From positions 57,102 to 121,101 of the forward strand of contig ARYC01025413.1 in NCBI GenBank assembly GCA_000711775.1: a stretch of 64,000 bases of DNA, in the 5' to 3' direction. Each line of letters begins with the position of its first letter. Position 1 is the first letter of the stretch. The translations under genes were made by a program, and so were the position numbers. The notes below the pieces were generated by a model that saw only the letters and a program-made list of their open reading frames with translations, did no database searches and was not told the origin of the DNA. Origin of the DNA: Oxytricha trifallax (lineage: Eukaryota; Ciliophora; Spirotrichea; Sporadotrichida; Oxytrichidae). Shown piece after piece: positions 1-10,690 of this stretch.

Positions 1-462
1 AGAATCGCCTTGGATGGGGGCCTAGTGCATGGGAGTAGTCTTATGTCCTTGAAGTTCGGACACCAAAGTTATCCTGCAATCACAGCCAGCAAATACTCTT
101 CAGTGATAAGAGAGCTCGAGGCCTTTGGCAAGAAAAAGCCATTCCTTACTGCAGACTCGTAGAGCTCTTTGCTTGGTATTTATGTATTGAGAAAGTTTCT
201 CGAGGGAAACGCGGTTCTGATCGCTCATCCCAATCCAATATTTAATTATGAATGTAGGCAGAGCTTCAATGATTTGAGTTTATTGAGCTTCCTGAGCCAC
301 CTATTAAGAAACGGCAAGTACCATCAGATAGAGCGCAGCCTGGAGCATTGCCTGTTACTTAATACGGTGGGTTTAGCTACTCTAGCAAAGAAATAAAGCT
401 AAAATGAAATTATTAAGGAAATTAATATAATTGAGGCGACAGCGAGTATTCAATTGCTCTGA
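1..462 (+). CDS. C-terminal part of an unknown protein, 5' end outside window
   Basis: Frame 1 is open from the first base to TGA at 460-462 (153 residues) when TAA/TAG are read as Gln; three Gln codons are TAG or TAA. Composition is mixed and protein-like, with a Leu-rich helical stretch around residues 98-130. I do not recognise the family. It converges on the minus-strand Josephin-like ORF, and the two stops overlap by about 12 bp (minus stop at 450-452). GC content is much higher than the rest of the window, as for its neighbour. The start lies upstream of base 1. Confidence 0.55.
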
Positions 463-1949
463 ACAATTTAGCTTGAATTTTCACGCTCGGGGGGTCTGAG
501 GGCTCTCAAAGATTTCTTGCGAGATGTCAGCTTCTTGGCATTCGACTTTTTGTTTCTTTTAGACAGGATATTCTTAGGCAATGTAGGGGGCTGGTACGAG
601 CCTGTCATTATTCCTTGCAGCGCTGTCATTTGTTTTGCTCTCTCCTCTTCAGAGTAATCATCAGGCGCCATCTCAAAGAGCTAGATACGGGTCACGCCAT
701 TCATGAAATCTCCAATGTCCCATCGCTAAGCGCATTTATCAATCTTAGAATACTGTGGGGCAGTCCGAGCGCTGTCAAATACGGCTAAGCCCTTTGAGCA
801 TTTCTTAAGAGTCAAGGCGTGACTATACGAACAGCTTATCGCCTGGTTACGATAGATCATTATGAACTGACGGCTTTAAGATTATTCGATTACCTACTCG
901 AACTCATTGCCATGCGATGAATCCTTTGACATCTCCCACTCGAAGATTAGGCTAGGCGAGTAAAGGTGATTAGAGTCAGCCACGACATCTTTCATCTACT
1001 GCAGGGAGACCCCATTATCTCGCTTGAATGTCACGACCTCGGCTTCAGTGAGATGCATGCGACGGCGCATTAGTCGAATGACTTGCTCGCGTGATGTGAA
1101 ATATCGGAATCCGACGTAATAGTTGAGAGCGTGGATTACGCAATCCATGAATTGCTAGGGCCTTGCTCCCTCAAACCACATGCTTTCGAAATTGACTTTC
1201 TCAGGAGAGAATCGCTCCTGGTGATAGCGCTTCCCGTAGTACCATCCCTTCCCAAATCCATCGATTTCATCATTTCCTCCAGCTCTCTAGGAATCCACGT
1301 TTACCAATGATGCTCCTGCGCAATTGCGTTTAGCCTTGACTATATTAGCGCTCGGGATTTTGAGATTGTGCTGATTGATATAAGCTACGATCGGCTTAAG
1401 CTGTTCGTCAGTGAACTTGTCTTTGAGGTATTGATACGAAATCTTGAAGTTGGTATCTTGATCCGTGTACTTCAACACAAATGTGAAATCACGATTGCCC
1501 TATGCGTCTTCATTTTGCTGGTGCGAAAGAACATTAAAGGGTCGATCTAAGGAAAATGTGCAGGAGCGAGTGCTCAAATTCCGATTCCTTGCACAGTTAT
1601 CTTCCGATTTCTTAGGCTTCTCTAAATTACCTTGGGGCTTGAGACACTTTGGGATGGCCTAAGATTTCGGTTTGGCTGGATGTTTTCGCTGTGATATTAG
1701 TTTTTCCTAATAACTCTGCTCAGATTTCGATGATCGGCTTGGGCTTGACTAATTCTTGGACGAACCACATGAGGAGGAGTCACTGCTGCTTTCTCTACTG
1801 GGCGATCGAGAACTTTTGTTTGATCCGTGATTTTGGGGCACAGCGTCTGGCTGTTATTCGATTGCCTATTTCTATTGGCTCATCGACTCGCTGATTATTT
1901 TTGAATTCTTGCAGATAAAGTCCAGCAGAACTTAAGACCGCCAGCTCAT
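450..1949 (-). CDS. Josephin-type cysteine protease-like protein
   Basis: A 499-codon frame with TGA as the only stop and many in-frame TAA/TAG (Gln). A Ser/Arg/Lys-rich, probably disordered N-terminal part is followed by a Josephin-like domain from about residue 260. The active-site segment reads QQFMDCVIHALNYYVGFRYF. The pattern Cys-x2-His-x2-Asn with Tyr-Phe 13-14 residues after the Cys matches ataxin-3 family Josephin domains. His lies 107 residues after the Cys (Cys about residue 270, His about 377) and Asp-Ser 15 residues further on (about 392), close to the ataxin-3 Cys14/His119/Asn134 layout. The family removes ubiquitin from proteins. The C-terminus is Lys/Arg-rich. The start at 1949 is the first ATG in the open frame, which runs to 1994; the true start may lie upstream across a frameshift. 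GC-rich and uninterrupted, unlike most of the window. Confidence 0.7.
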
Positions 1950-2435
1950 CGTTCGTTTCAATATTCGCAGCACTGGTGGGTTCCCTAACAACAATCATAC
2001 AATAGCAACTTCGAGATATCCAAAGAGCTGGCAGACGAACTGAGTCTGGGCTCATCGACATTACGAAAATGCTCTTCGCGCGACCTTACTTCTTCCTTCC
2101 CAAGACTCCAATACCGCAAAAGCAATCCCCAGCCGCTTGCTGTCTTTACGAATCAGCGTCGAGGCCGTCCCATTACCCGCAGCAAAAGAAGTGTGAGAAT
2201 CAACAGAGCGAGATATGAGCGAGCGGTCCATTCTAGTCCACCGCTGGTCCTCAGCGGCCAAGGCTATTTAAAGGGATTCCCGTAGGACGGCTTTGCTGGT
2301 CATCGCCCAAGAAGTTGCGTATTCATCTATATAAAATGACACTGCCAAATTCCTGAGAGACTGCAGCAGCTGTAACGAATGCAACATCAACCGTCCATGG
2401 AAATTCAGCTGCAAATCACGAGCGCAAGAGGGGTT
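1780..2435 (-). pseudogene. Upstream minus-strand open frames, possible 5' part of the Josephin-like gene
   Basis: Two further minus-strand frames lie upstream of the Josephin-like ORF: 2433 down to TGA 2052-2054, in the same phase, and 2061 down to TGA 1780-1782, in another phase and starting with ATG at 2059-2061. Both have mixed, protein-like composition. They could be the N-terminal part of the same gene separated by frameshifts, or an intron. They overlap the plus-strand ORF 2215-2736, so at least one strand is a shadow here. No family is recognised. Confidence 0.3.
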
Positions 2436-2736
2436 TCATGAAGATCTTATTCATCCGGCATTTCAAGATATCGAGTTGAGACAGTTAAGAAACTCGAATC
2501 TTTACTATAGCCGGGCTTTCAGTGTGCTTTCTGAACCCACAGTCGTGCACGATGAAATTAGCGGTAATTGCGTCAAAAGCGACCCAACAAGAAAAGTATT
2601 AGACTATCTAAGCTCAGCGCCAGGGGACGTATTGTACCGTGAACCCTAAACACGGAACCCCACTAGAACATGGAGGCTTTACTTTGGCGCTGGCGTAAGA
2701 TTAGCTGTAAGCACATTAAGCAACGGCACCGCTTGA
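2215..2736 (+). CDS. Unknown protein, 173 aa, in GC-rich island
   Basis: ATG at 2215 to TGA 2734-2736 with Gln at TAA. An in-frame TGA at 2194-2196 lies just upstream, so 2215 is the first ATG of the open frame. The first half contains a Cys cluster (CSSCNEC) near residues 49-55; the second half is mixed, charged and protein-like. No known domain is recognised. It is divergent from the Josephin-like gene with overlapping candidate starts (2215 and 2231). Downstream coding potential continues in other frames (2735-2912), so the gene may be broken or longer. Confidence 0.5.
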
Positions 2737-2912
2737 ACGTACAAGCGAACAAAGCTTGGGTTCAACCTCGGATCCGCAGCTGCAGCAAGTCATCACCAAT
2801 GCAGTTGAGGCACACGACCACTTTTGATTACTTCCAAAAGCAGGAAGGGCTGATGCAAAATGAGATTCACAAACAAATTACTCTATGCTTTGAACAAACT
2901 TGGCATTAAGAA
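2735..2912 (+). pseudogene. Shifted-frame continuation of the 2215-2736 gene
   Basis: Directly after the TGA at 2734 a different frame gives a protein-like run ending at TGA 2825-2827 (…QQVITNAVEAHDHF). A third frame then continues (FDYFQKQEGLMQNEIHKQ…) to about 2909. The peptides read as one C-terminus split by two phase changes. These may be real frameshifts, short eliminated sequences or assembly indels. The GC-rich island ends here and AT-rich DNA starts near 2915. Confidence 0.35.
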
Positions 2913-3815
2913 TATCTGATTGCTCTCATCTTTTATGTAACCCCATATTTAATAATGATTATTTTATATTACTATTAATTAATCTCTAATTCCAAAATCG
3001 ATAAAATTTTACTCTTAGAATAGTCTTATTGTGTAATATTATAGAAAATTAGTCAAAACTGTAAGATTAATTAAATTTAAAAAGTATTTATTTATGTGAA
3101 AAGTGATACATCACTGTAAGGATTTGTAAAACCACTCAAGTATACAGATGAGATAATTAAATATTTATCAAGTGAGCATTTATTAATTTATTTTGTATTA
3201 TACTTATACTACTACAAATATCAGATTTAATTAATATTTCAAATTTAGACAAATAAATATTATCTTATTTATAGTATAAAACATGAGAAAAATTTCTAGT
3301 CTCAAACTTTACTTTGCACATTTTAAGTTATTGAACATAATATATATTTATTATCAATACAATCTTTTTTTGATAATTTATTTGTGCTTTTTGTATTGAA
3401 ATCATAGAATTTGTATATTTATTGTTGCTTATTCAATCTTAGCAATACTTTATCAAATAACTAATCTATGTTCACAACTTTTCAAATAATTTTATTTAAT
3501 ATATCTTTATTTTTTTTAGATAAACCTATTAATATTGGTTCATCAACTTTTATATTATAATCTGTCCTTTTGCTTTAAAAAATTCATCAATTTATTAACA
3601 CCAAATCTTAATAACTGCCTTATATACTTTTGGGGTTAACCAAGATAGAATTTATAATATATAACTTCTATAAAAATATATTTAACTCTTTTAAAAATAT
3701 AAAGTAATAAAAATAATATCATAAAAAGTAAAATCTCATAAAAATAATAATCAATTAAAATCATAAAAACTACTTTTAACGAAATTTAGATATTTAAACA
3801 TATTTCAAGTCAATA
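2913..3815. other. AT-rich stretch, no feature seen
   Basis: Very AT-rich sequence immediately after an abrupt drop in GC content. I see no protein-like frame, repeat array or RNA structure that I can support. Confidence 0.4.
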
Positions 3816-4238
3816 ATATTGTAGGAATACATTTGATTTGGGAAATTAATTTATAATTAAAATATTAAAATATTAAATTCTTGGCAGTTAACTTTCTGGA
3901 AACCCTGACAATATGGTACTTGTTCGATAGAGAATTCAAAATTAGCTGGACTTTACTATTGGCGGTACCCCTCTATCGCATCCCTGAAGCGAGATAAATC
4001 GATTTTAATTTTGGCATTAAAATCAACTAAACAAATCACCCAAAATTAAAATCGATTTATCTCGCTCCAGGGATGCGATAGAGGGGTACCGCCAATAGTA
4101 AAGTCCAGCTGATTTTGAATTCTCTATTGAACAAGTACCATATTGTCAGGGTTTCCAGAAAGTTAACTGCCACGAATTTTATTATTTAATAAATTAATTG
4201 CAAATCATTTTCCCAAATCAAATGTATTCCTACAATAA
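3816..4238. repeat. Foldback element, copy 1 of a two-copy family
   Basis: About 200-bp arms run inward from TATTGTAGGAATACATTTGA on the left to its complement near 4205-4238, around a short AT-rich centre near 4020-4040. Inner parts of both arms carry CCCTGACAATATGGTAC, AATTAGCTGGACTTTA and TATTGGCGGTACC. No coding frame is evident. The same architecture and inner motifs recur at 20992-21412. Probably a non-autonomous inverted-repeat transposon; flanking duplications are not clear because flanks and ends are AT-rich. Confidence 0.85.
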
Positions 4239-5539
4239 TAAGATTTTGTATAGTGTTTGGTTAGTTGATGTAAGGATTGAGTAAATAACTCAAGTAAACG
4301 AAAATATTTTTATTATTTATTTTTAAATATCAATATCAAATATCAAATGCTTCCATAAATTAGTTGTTCTTAAACAAGCTTACTCAGTATAATATGATAT
4401 CTTCTACGTCGTAGAATTTAACTTTTAAAAATTTATGCAAATTTCATAACAAGCAGTAAATATTTATCTTGACAGGGTCTGTAATATATCCTCCCAAATT
4501 ATAAGTTTTATAAATGTAAGTAAGAAATTTCTAATTAGTTTCAATAATCGGCCTTCCTATTATTAACTTCTTAAATAAAAAGTTTATCGTGTTGTCAAAA
4601 CCATTAACTAAGTTGATTTTTATTTTCACTAGCTTCTAAGAGAGATGGATCATCTTTTTAATCACGCATTTTTTTACAACAAAGTTAATTATTGTGTTTC
4701 TAGTTTTAAATACCCTTCTACATAGTAGATCCTAAAAATTACCAAAATTAATATAAAAACCTTATAGCAAATCAGTTAATAATTTAGACTTTTATAAATC
4801 TTTGCCATTGAGGTGAGTATTACAGAAAAAGTTTTTACAAATTTATTTTGACAAGAATGTGTCATTACTATCACTATCAGCAATCTTGTTTAAGCGAGAT
4901 TATTTTATGCTTCTCTAAGTAATTGTAATTGATATTCCTTTGATCTACTAACTCTACTATTGAGATTATAAGCATGAAACTTTAGATGTCATTTGTTTTA
5001 AATTTTATCAAATATTTTAGTATTATTTTTAAGTGGAAAAATGTTGAAATTAAATTCAACTGCTTCATTAGCACCTCTGGATAATTTTAATGGAAAAAAT
5101 TAAGGTTTCTCTTATTATAAGTACTTTCAACTAATCCGAGGTTATATTATTGAAAGTTTAAGTTTATATAAAATTTTAAATTTCTTGTTTTTTGTTTTAA
5201 TCCAATAAAATTTTCAATAAGCAAATTTAATAAAAGAAAACTAATAATATAAATATATGAATTGGTTTTATCCGGTATGGAGGCTTATAATGAGAAAAAA
5301 TAAGTTGATTTTTGAATTTTGATGTCAGTTATCTTTCACTGAACTTCTTTTGACAAACTTTAGATGCGTATCTAACTAAATGCTTTAAATGGTAAATTTT
5401 CCTTAACATTCTAAAGGAGTCTAGAGGCGTATGTTTTATATATTCATCAGAATTTTGTCACAAATATTATTTATTGTAGATTGAGATTCTATTGATTTGT
5501 TTTCTCAATACTTTTATTCAAATTTTAACCTTGCTTTGA
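4239..5539. other. AT-rich stretch, no supported gene
   Basis: Mostly AT-rich non-coding-looking DNA. Some patches, for example around 4800-5000 and 5270-5420, have slightly richer composition but no frame I would defend. Confidence 0.35.
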
Positions 5540-5898
5540 TTAATCAAAGCTTTTTTACATGTTTTGATTTTAGTTATAATCTTACTTTCCTCTAAAGCGC
5601 AACTTGAAATTTCGATAAAAGAGGATGAGTTATTATCATTTGAATTTAAAATGCTCAGTGATGAAAAGTCCCACACTTTTATTCTTATGGTTAGTCCTAA
5701 TAATATTATATTTTAAAATCCTAATCATTACTATTAAATAATTTATATATGTTAAAAGTAATGGAATTAAAATTTTATTATAGATATAACTCAAATTTAA
5801 GGATTCAAAATATTCACTTTAAAACTTGGAGAGTTAATATTACAACCCCATTTATCTTAATTATTGCCTACATCGGATATTTACTGGATAATTCTATA
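5540..5898 (+). CDS. Coding segments of a possible secreted or membrane protein
   Basis: Frame 5540-5689 opens after TGA 5537-5539. It encodes a hydrophobic run (KAFLHVLILVIILLSSKAQ) that looks like a signal peptide, then a charged segment. GTTAGT at 5690 and TTATAG ending at 5783 would delimit a 94-bp intron. The next segment, 5784-5898, ends at a GTAAGT donor at 5899. In one frame it encodes TPFILIIAYIGYLLDN, a likely membrane helix. The 94-bp intron does not keep that frame, so the removed piece may instead be an eliminated germline sequence or the boundary is wrong. No initiating ATG is seen. Family unknown. Confidence 0.35.
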
Positions 5899-6159
5899 GT
5901 AAGTGGAAAAACCTAAAATTTAAATAAGTATTTTAATATGTGCATAAATTTGATAATAATTTTTCGAATAACTAACAATATTAACCACCATATAAATCTA
6001 AGAGAACTAAATAAATATCATTTTCTGCTTAAGCTTCATTGTATCTAATTTAAAAAATAATTTATAGATAGGATTGTGGGTTTCAAAAAAATGTGAAGAT
6101 TAATCAGAATTAATAAAATTAAATTTTAATAATTTAAATTTCTAATGGAAAAGACGTAA

Positions 6160-6504
6160 ATGAATAAAAATAGTTCTTAATAAACGAATAACAACATCTT
6201 GGTAATTATAAGAAAAACTAAAATGTAAAGACGCTTGATATTACTCTATCAACTTTTAGTAAATATATTAATTTATTTATTTTTAAAAATAGGCAATATA
6301 TTAATACTTTGTTACATAAAATACCCAATACAATTTAAAAGAGATATTCTTAAAGAGACTATAATACTAATCAAGTCAAAAGAAGTAATTAGGATTAATG
6401 TCCTATTTTTTTCTCGCTAAATTAAGTCTAAAGTATATCAGAGAGAAAGTCAAAGTGGAAAAATAATCAATAAGATACTTAAATATCTACAAGGAAGAAG
6501 ATGA
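6160..6504 (+). CDS. Hypothetical protein, 114 aa, one or two membrane helices
   Basis: ATG 6160 to TGA 6502-6504 with TAA/TAG as Gln. The N-terminus is polar (MNKNSSQQTNNN). A long hydrophobic region covers about residues 25-52, and a basic Lys/Arg-rich C-terminal half follows. It lies 260 bp downstream of the signal-peptide segments at 5540-5898 on the same strand and could belong to the same locus. No family is recognised. In this AT-rich context the frame could be open by chance, though the clean ATG and polar-hydrophobic-basic order argue for coding. Confidence 0.35.
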
Positions 6505-7959
6505 ACTACTTTATCAAAATTACTATTTTGGGATTCTAAAAACTCTAAGAATAAGTATCTCTAAATGATGGTTCATGATTAATAGTAAAAAAGAGTTTTA
6601 GGAACACGTATATCAGGGGACTATCATTAAATTTTCACCAGCAATTAATTTTAAGAGCTTCTATAACTATTTCTTGTAAATCAAATGTTTCATTTATTAT
6701 TTAACACAAAAAAGAAGAGTACTTACACTTAGTAGAGTGGATATATAATAAAATTTAAATAAAAAATGAAATCAAATGAGGTGACAATATCATACTTTGA
6801 CTATATTTGCGACTCATAAAAAATATATTGACACAAATTACAGTAGAATAGCAGGAAACATAATTTCGACTACTCTTATGCATTATAACATTAAGAGAAA
6901 CAGTCATTTAATATTCTTTACAACAATGTGTGAAATTAATTTGCATTTTATATATAATTTTTTTTCCTTTTAAGGCAACCTTTTATTTTATATTTTCAAA
7001 TGAATTTATTACTATTTAGTAGTGTATTTTATTTAAAAATAAAAGTTAATTTAGATAACTTAATTTTTATACTGGAGTTTGGCTATAAAAAAATAATTTC
7101 TTTAATGCAAATGTAATCTGAAGGTTAGGGGACATTAAAATATACTTTTCCATTTGATTCTACTTATTCTTTGAAAGACATATTGTAATGAGGTCGTAAA
7201 TTAGAGATACAAATTATTGCAGTTTAGATATTTATTGAAAGTTTCTTGACAATATCAGTACCTTAAATTAAACATGGAATCTTAATTGATTTTCTATAAT
7301 TATTTACCCTAGAAGACATAATTTTCTAAATTACCTTAGAGAGAGTTTGGATATTAATACCACAATCATTAATATTCCTATTCTGCTAATTGATCCAATT
7401 CAATTAGTAATTTTATTTAAAATAATGTAAAATAGTTTCGTAAAAATCAATTATTGTATATTTTGCTACTAAATTTCACATCGTTATTAATAAGATTGAA
7501 GTTAAGCAAGTTAAAAATTTAACTTTTTAAATACTGAAGCCTTATTTGTAAACTTTTAATTTTGGAATTTTTCACTCCATTAGAGTTATATATATCTCTT
7601 ATTCAAAAAGTAGAAATCTTAGCAAAATTAATTTGCTATGAAAATTATAGCTTTCAGCAAAAGAGTTTAGTTTAAGTACAATCAAAGTATTAAAGCTAAC
7701 AAAACAGTTTGTTGGTCAAGAGCTGAAAATTAATTCTTTTTCTTATTAATGTTGATTTTTCATAAAAAATATTTATAGCTAAAATATGTTAAGTTAGAAT
7801 TAAAAGGAACTAGTCTCAAAATCTAAGTTTAATAATTCAATGTTCGAGTTTCAACACAATATACTAAATTAATTTTAAAATTTCTTAAAAATATTTTAAT
7901 AATTATAATTAAAATTATTAATTTAAAATAAAATAAAAATTTAGTATAGAAATTAAAAA
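6505..7959. other. AT-rich stretch, no supported gene
   Basis: AT-rich DNA with scattered A/G-rich patches. I see nothing that I can assign. Confidence 0.3.
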
Positions 7960-8313
7960 AGGGCTGATAGAGAGGGAAGAGAAAATGCAGCTAAAAAGGA
8001 AGAAGCTACCAGTATACGGGGAGAAAAGCACTGAAAACAAAGAAGGATATCAAAAATCGATGAATGACTACGATGATTATTTGAAGAGAAGTCAATAATA
8101 TCAGACTTAATCATTCCCACAAAACTAAGTGAACCACAACAGCTATAGTACTTAAACAAATTTTAGAATTCCACTAGATAAGGGCCGTCAAATTCATTTT
8201 TATAAAACTTTAAGAGAAGTTGAAGTCGAGGGGAAAAGGAATGAAAGATACGCAGAAAACTAAAGAAGTAAACTTTTATTATAACTGATAAGCAGAAAGA
8301 GGTAGATAACATC

Positions 8314-8727
8314 AAAAATATTTGAGTTGAGAAATAGAATTTAATGGATCTTAACTCTAAACTGAATCAAGACTAAATGAAGAGAAAAATTGAACAAAAG
8401 CAACCAAATTTAATTGAGCTCTTAGAAAAAAGACTGCAAAAGATAAAAGGATCCAATAATAGAAAAGCCCAACAAGACCAAGCATTGGTATGTAAAATCA
8501 ACTTCCTCAAAGGGGCATTTAGGACAGAAATTCGAACTTGACAACCCATGATATAAGAAAAAAGGAAAATAAAGTGTAAGAAGATAACTATGTAGCTTGT
8601 GAAAGGATAGATCCCACAATATATAAAAGAGGGTAGACTAATACTCTTATGCAAATAATGCTTCTACCAAGACCTTGTGTACACTGCAGTAGTAGAAAGC
8701 ACTATCCAGAATTGAATGATATAATAC
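8314..8727 (+). pseudogene. LINE ORF1-like fragment
   Basis: Frame 1 is open from 8341 (and, broken by TGA, from about 8281) to TGA 8539-8541, then continues in the same frame to about 8727. Sequence is rich in Lys, Gln, Glu and Asn with a helical, coiled-coil-like pattern (LIELLEKRLQKIKG). In another frame near 8660-8700 a CVHCSSRKH cluster resembles a zinc-knuckle remnant, a common ORF1 feature. It lies just upstream of the endonuclease-like motif. Confidence 0.5.
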
Positions 8728-8811
8728 ATATTGTGGTGAATTCATATTTAAATTATAATCGAAAAGGTGTTAGTAAATAAATTCTTAGAAAAAAGAAGCG
8801 TGATACTAAAG

Positions 8812-9835
8812 ACAGAAAAACTATTAACGTAGGAACATGGAAAACAAGAGCACTCACCAGAACTTGATTAAACTACTTGAAAACATGAAGAACTTTGAAG
8901 GAAGACTAAACAAACAGAACTTATATATTAGTAGATTTATAAAGGCTTACAACTCTGTCTGAAAGGACAAACTATTACGATTTACTTTTGAAATAAAGTG
9001 AATTATTTCAAATATTAAATTAATTATAAATACAATTGTATAATATGAATAGAAGTTATATATCTAAATAACAGTTTATCTTATTCATTTTCGTCTTAAT
9101 CATCATCATTTGATAATTTTTTTCATACTTCTTTCCTCTTTGAGTTACTTCGCGAACCACCTGCTTGATGATCCTATCTTAACAATTAGTGCCCTAAAAA
9201 TAAATTAAAAGATATATTTTTTGTACCTTAAATTTAACGAGACTGAATAGTCAACTTCTGCGACAGATTATTTAAAAAAATTTACTTCATTCTAAGAATA
9301 TCGTAATTAGTGATTATTAAGAATAGAGAGAAGACAAGGATGATAATATTGTAATTAAATTAATATAAGAATTGTAATCTAATAATATAATAATGTTCGA
9401 AATTGACTACATAAAGGCTCATAATTAGGTTAACTTCAAGGAGTATAATTTCTCTAATGCTGTTCCATATTTACCTTTAAGATACCTTATAACTCCAAAA
9501 AGAGTTTCGATCATTAATAAAAATAAGAATTTATGGCATTCGTTGATTGATGCTATGCTGATTAACACATATAAGACCAGCAAGTGTTTTAAAGAGTCAA
9601 AGATAACTTCAGAAAATTGAAGAAAAAATATCCACAACTTTAAATTTTAAACAAAGTAAACAGTGTATTTTAGGTAAGCAAAAATGTTTGTTAAAACGAT
9701 AGAGATTGAGTGTTAAAAAGTAAAAGAAGCAAAATATCTGGAAATTAATATGAACTTAAATGCACAATATGTTGAAAGATAACTTCAGTGAATTGAAAAA
9801 TTGAATGGAGATTTAAATAAAACTAACGAAATCTG
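8812..9835 (+). pseudogene. LINE ORF2 fragments: endonuclease start and reverse transcriptase
   Basis: GTWKTRAL at about 8829 fits the GTWNVR-type start of AP-endonuclease domains. KAYNSV at about 8942 fits RT motif A (KAFDSV-type). The stretch 9533-9680, in two frames, looks like the region after the catalytic YADD box (l-x-l-x-x-Lys-x-x-Lys), and AKYLEINMN at about 9729-9755 matches the KYLG-type motif. The expected catalytic Asp-Asp pair is not intact (FVD followed by TGA near 9545). Large parts between endonuclease and RT are missing, so the ORF is a deleted, shifted remnant. Confidence 0.65.
9055..9290 (-). other. Minus-strand coding-like island with possible small intron inside the LINE
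   Basis: Within the gap between RT pieces the composition flips to C/T-rich on the plus strand. On the minus strand a stretch near 9240-9290 meets GTACAAAAAA, and an AT-rich 45-bp segment ends TTATTTTTAG before GGCACTAATTG. That is the size and border of a small ciliate intron. The flanking frames are protein-like, but all three phases are open, so the protein is undetermined. It may be an insertion into the LINE or a rearranged gene fragment. Confidence 0.25.
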
Positions 9836-9842
9836 ACAACCC

Positions 9843-10127
9843 ACCATCGGAGATACTATAATGATTGCTTAAATAAGGTTTCTATTCATCTATAAATACA
9901 ATTCACTGATTGAGGCAAAATTTTCAAAATAGGAGAGGTTGAAAAAATGGAAACTTAATTAAAGAGAATAGTACTTAAAAATTTCCAGATACATTCCTAA
10001 AAAAAATCTTAACAAAAGCAACTCAACTCAAGGAAAGTAGTACAGTGAAAATATAACAAAATTAGCTAAGGAAAATATGAAGAAGCTAAGAAATAACATC
10101 GGATAATATTGGCAAATTAAAAAATGA
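9843..10127 (+). pseudogene. LINE ORF2 region after the reverse transcriptase
   Basis: Frame open to TGA 10125-10127 with several TAA/TAG Gln codons. It includes FLFIYKYNSLIEAKFSKQ and a basic, Lys/Asn-rich remainder (LKISRYIPKKN…). This resembles the arginine/lysine-rich segment that follows the RT in many LINE proteins. It sits at the right place and in the same phase as the AKYLEINMN piece. Confidence 0.5.
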
Positions 10128-10690
10128 AAAAGCTAATATTTGAATAACAAAAACAAAATTTTAACAAACTAAAACGACTTTCTTCACAAAAAATATGATA
10201 GAAACCATGATGAACATTAACTAAGGAAGGACAGTTGTAAATTACGGGATGAGCCATAATTGCAATATACATAGAAGTTTGTGAACTCAGCACATTTGAA
10301 AAATTTCAACCTAATTAAAGCGGCAGGAAATCCTACAATACTAAAAAAAATAATAGGAAGCCATATATTAATTGATTTAAACATCGAGATTCAAATAGAA
10401 GTACTTGCGAATAATATATCGTTGGATTAGAGAATTAAAAGTAAAGGATACTTCCAAAAAGTTAAGATACTATTCTGAATAATTTACGTCAAAAACATAA
10501 TAAGTGACGATGGACGGTGAAATTGTAAATTACATATGAACGTCTTAGTCGAATATTCTGAATAAAAAACAGATATGATGAGAATATAATTGCATTAATT
10601 AAATAAAAATATAATTTAATTACAAAATATTAGTTAAACAATTTTAAAGAAGAAATTATAATTGAGATTAAAATAAAAAGATCTAAGTGA

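Noticed and set aside
1287-1662. Short plus-strand ORFs inside the left island
   Set aside because: They are shadows of the Josephin-like minus-strand gene, which has a recognisable domain.
8373-8654. Minus-strand hydrophobic ORFs
   Set aside because: They are antisense shadows of the A/G-rich LINE ORF1-like frame on the plus strand.
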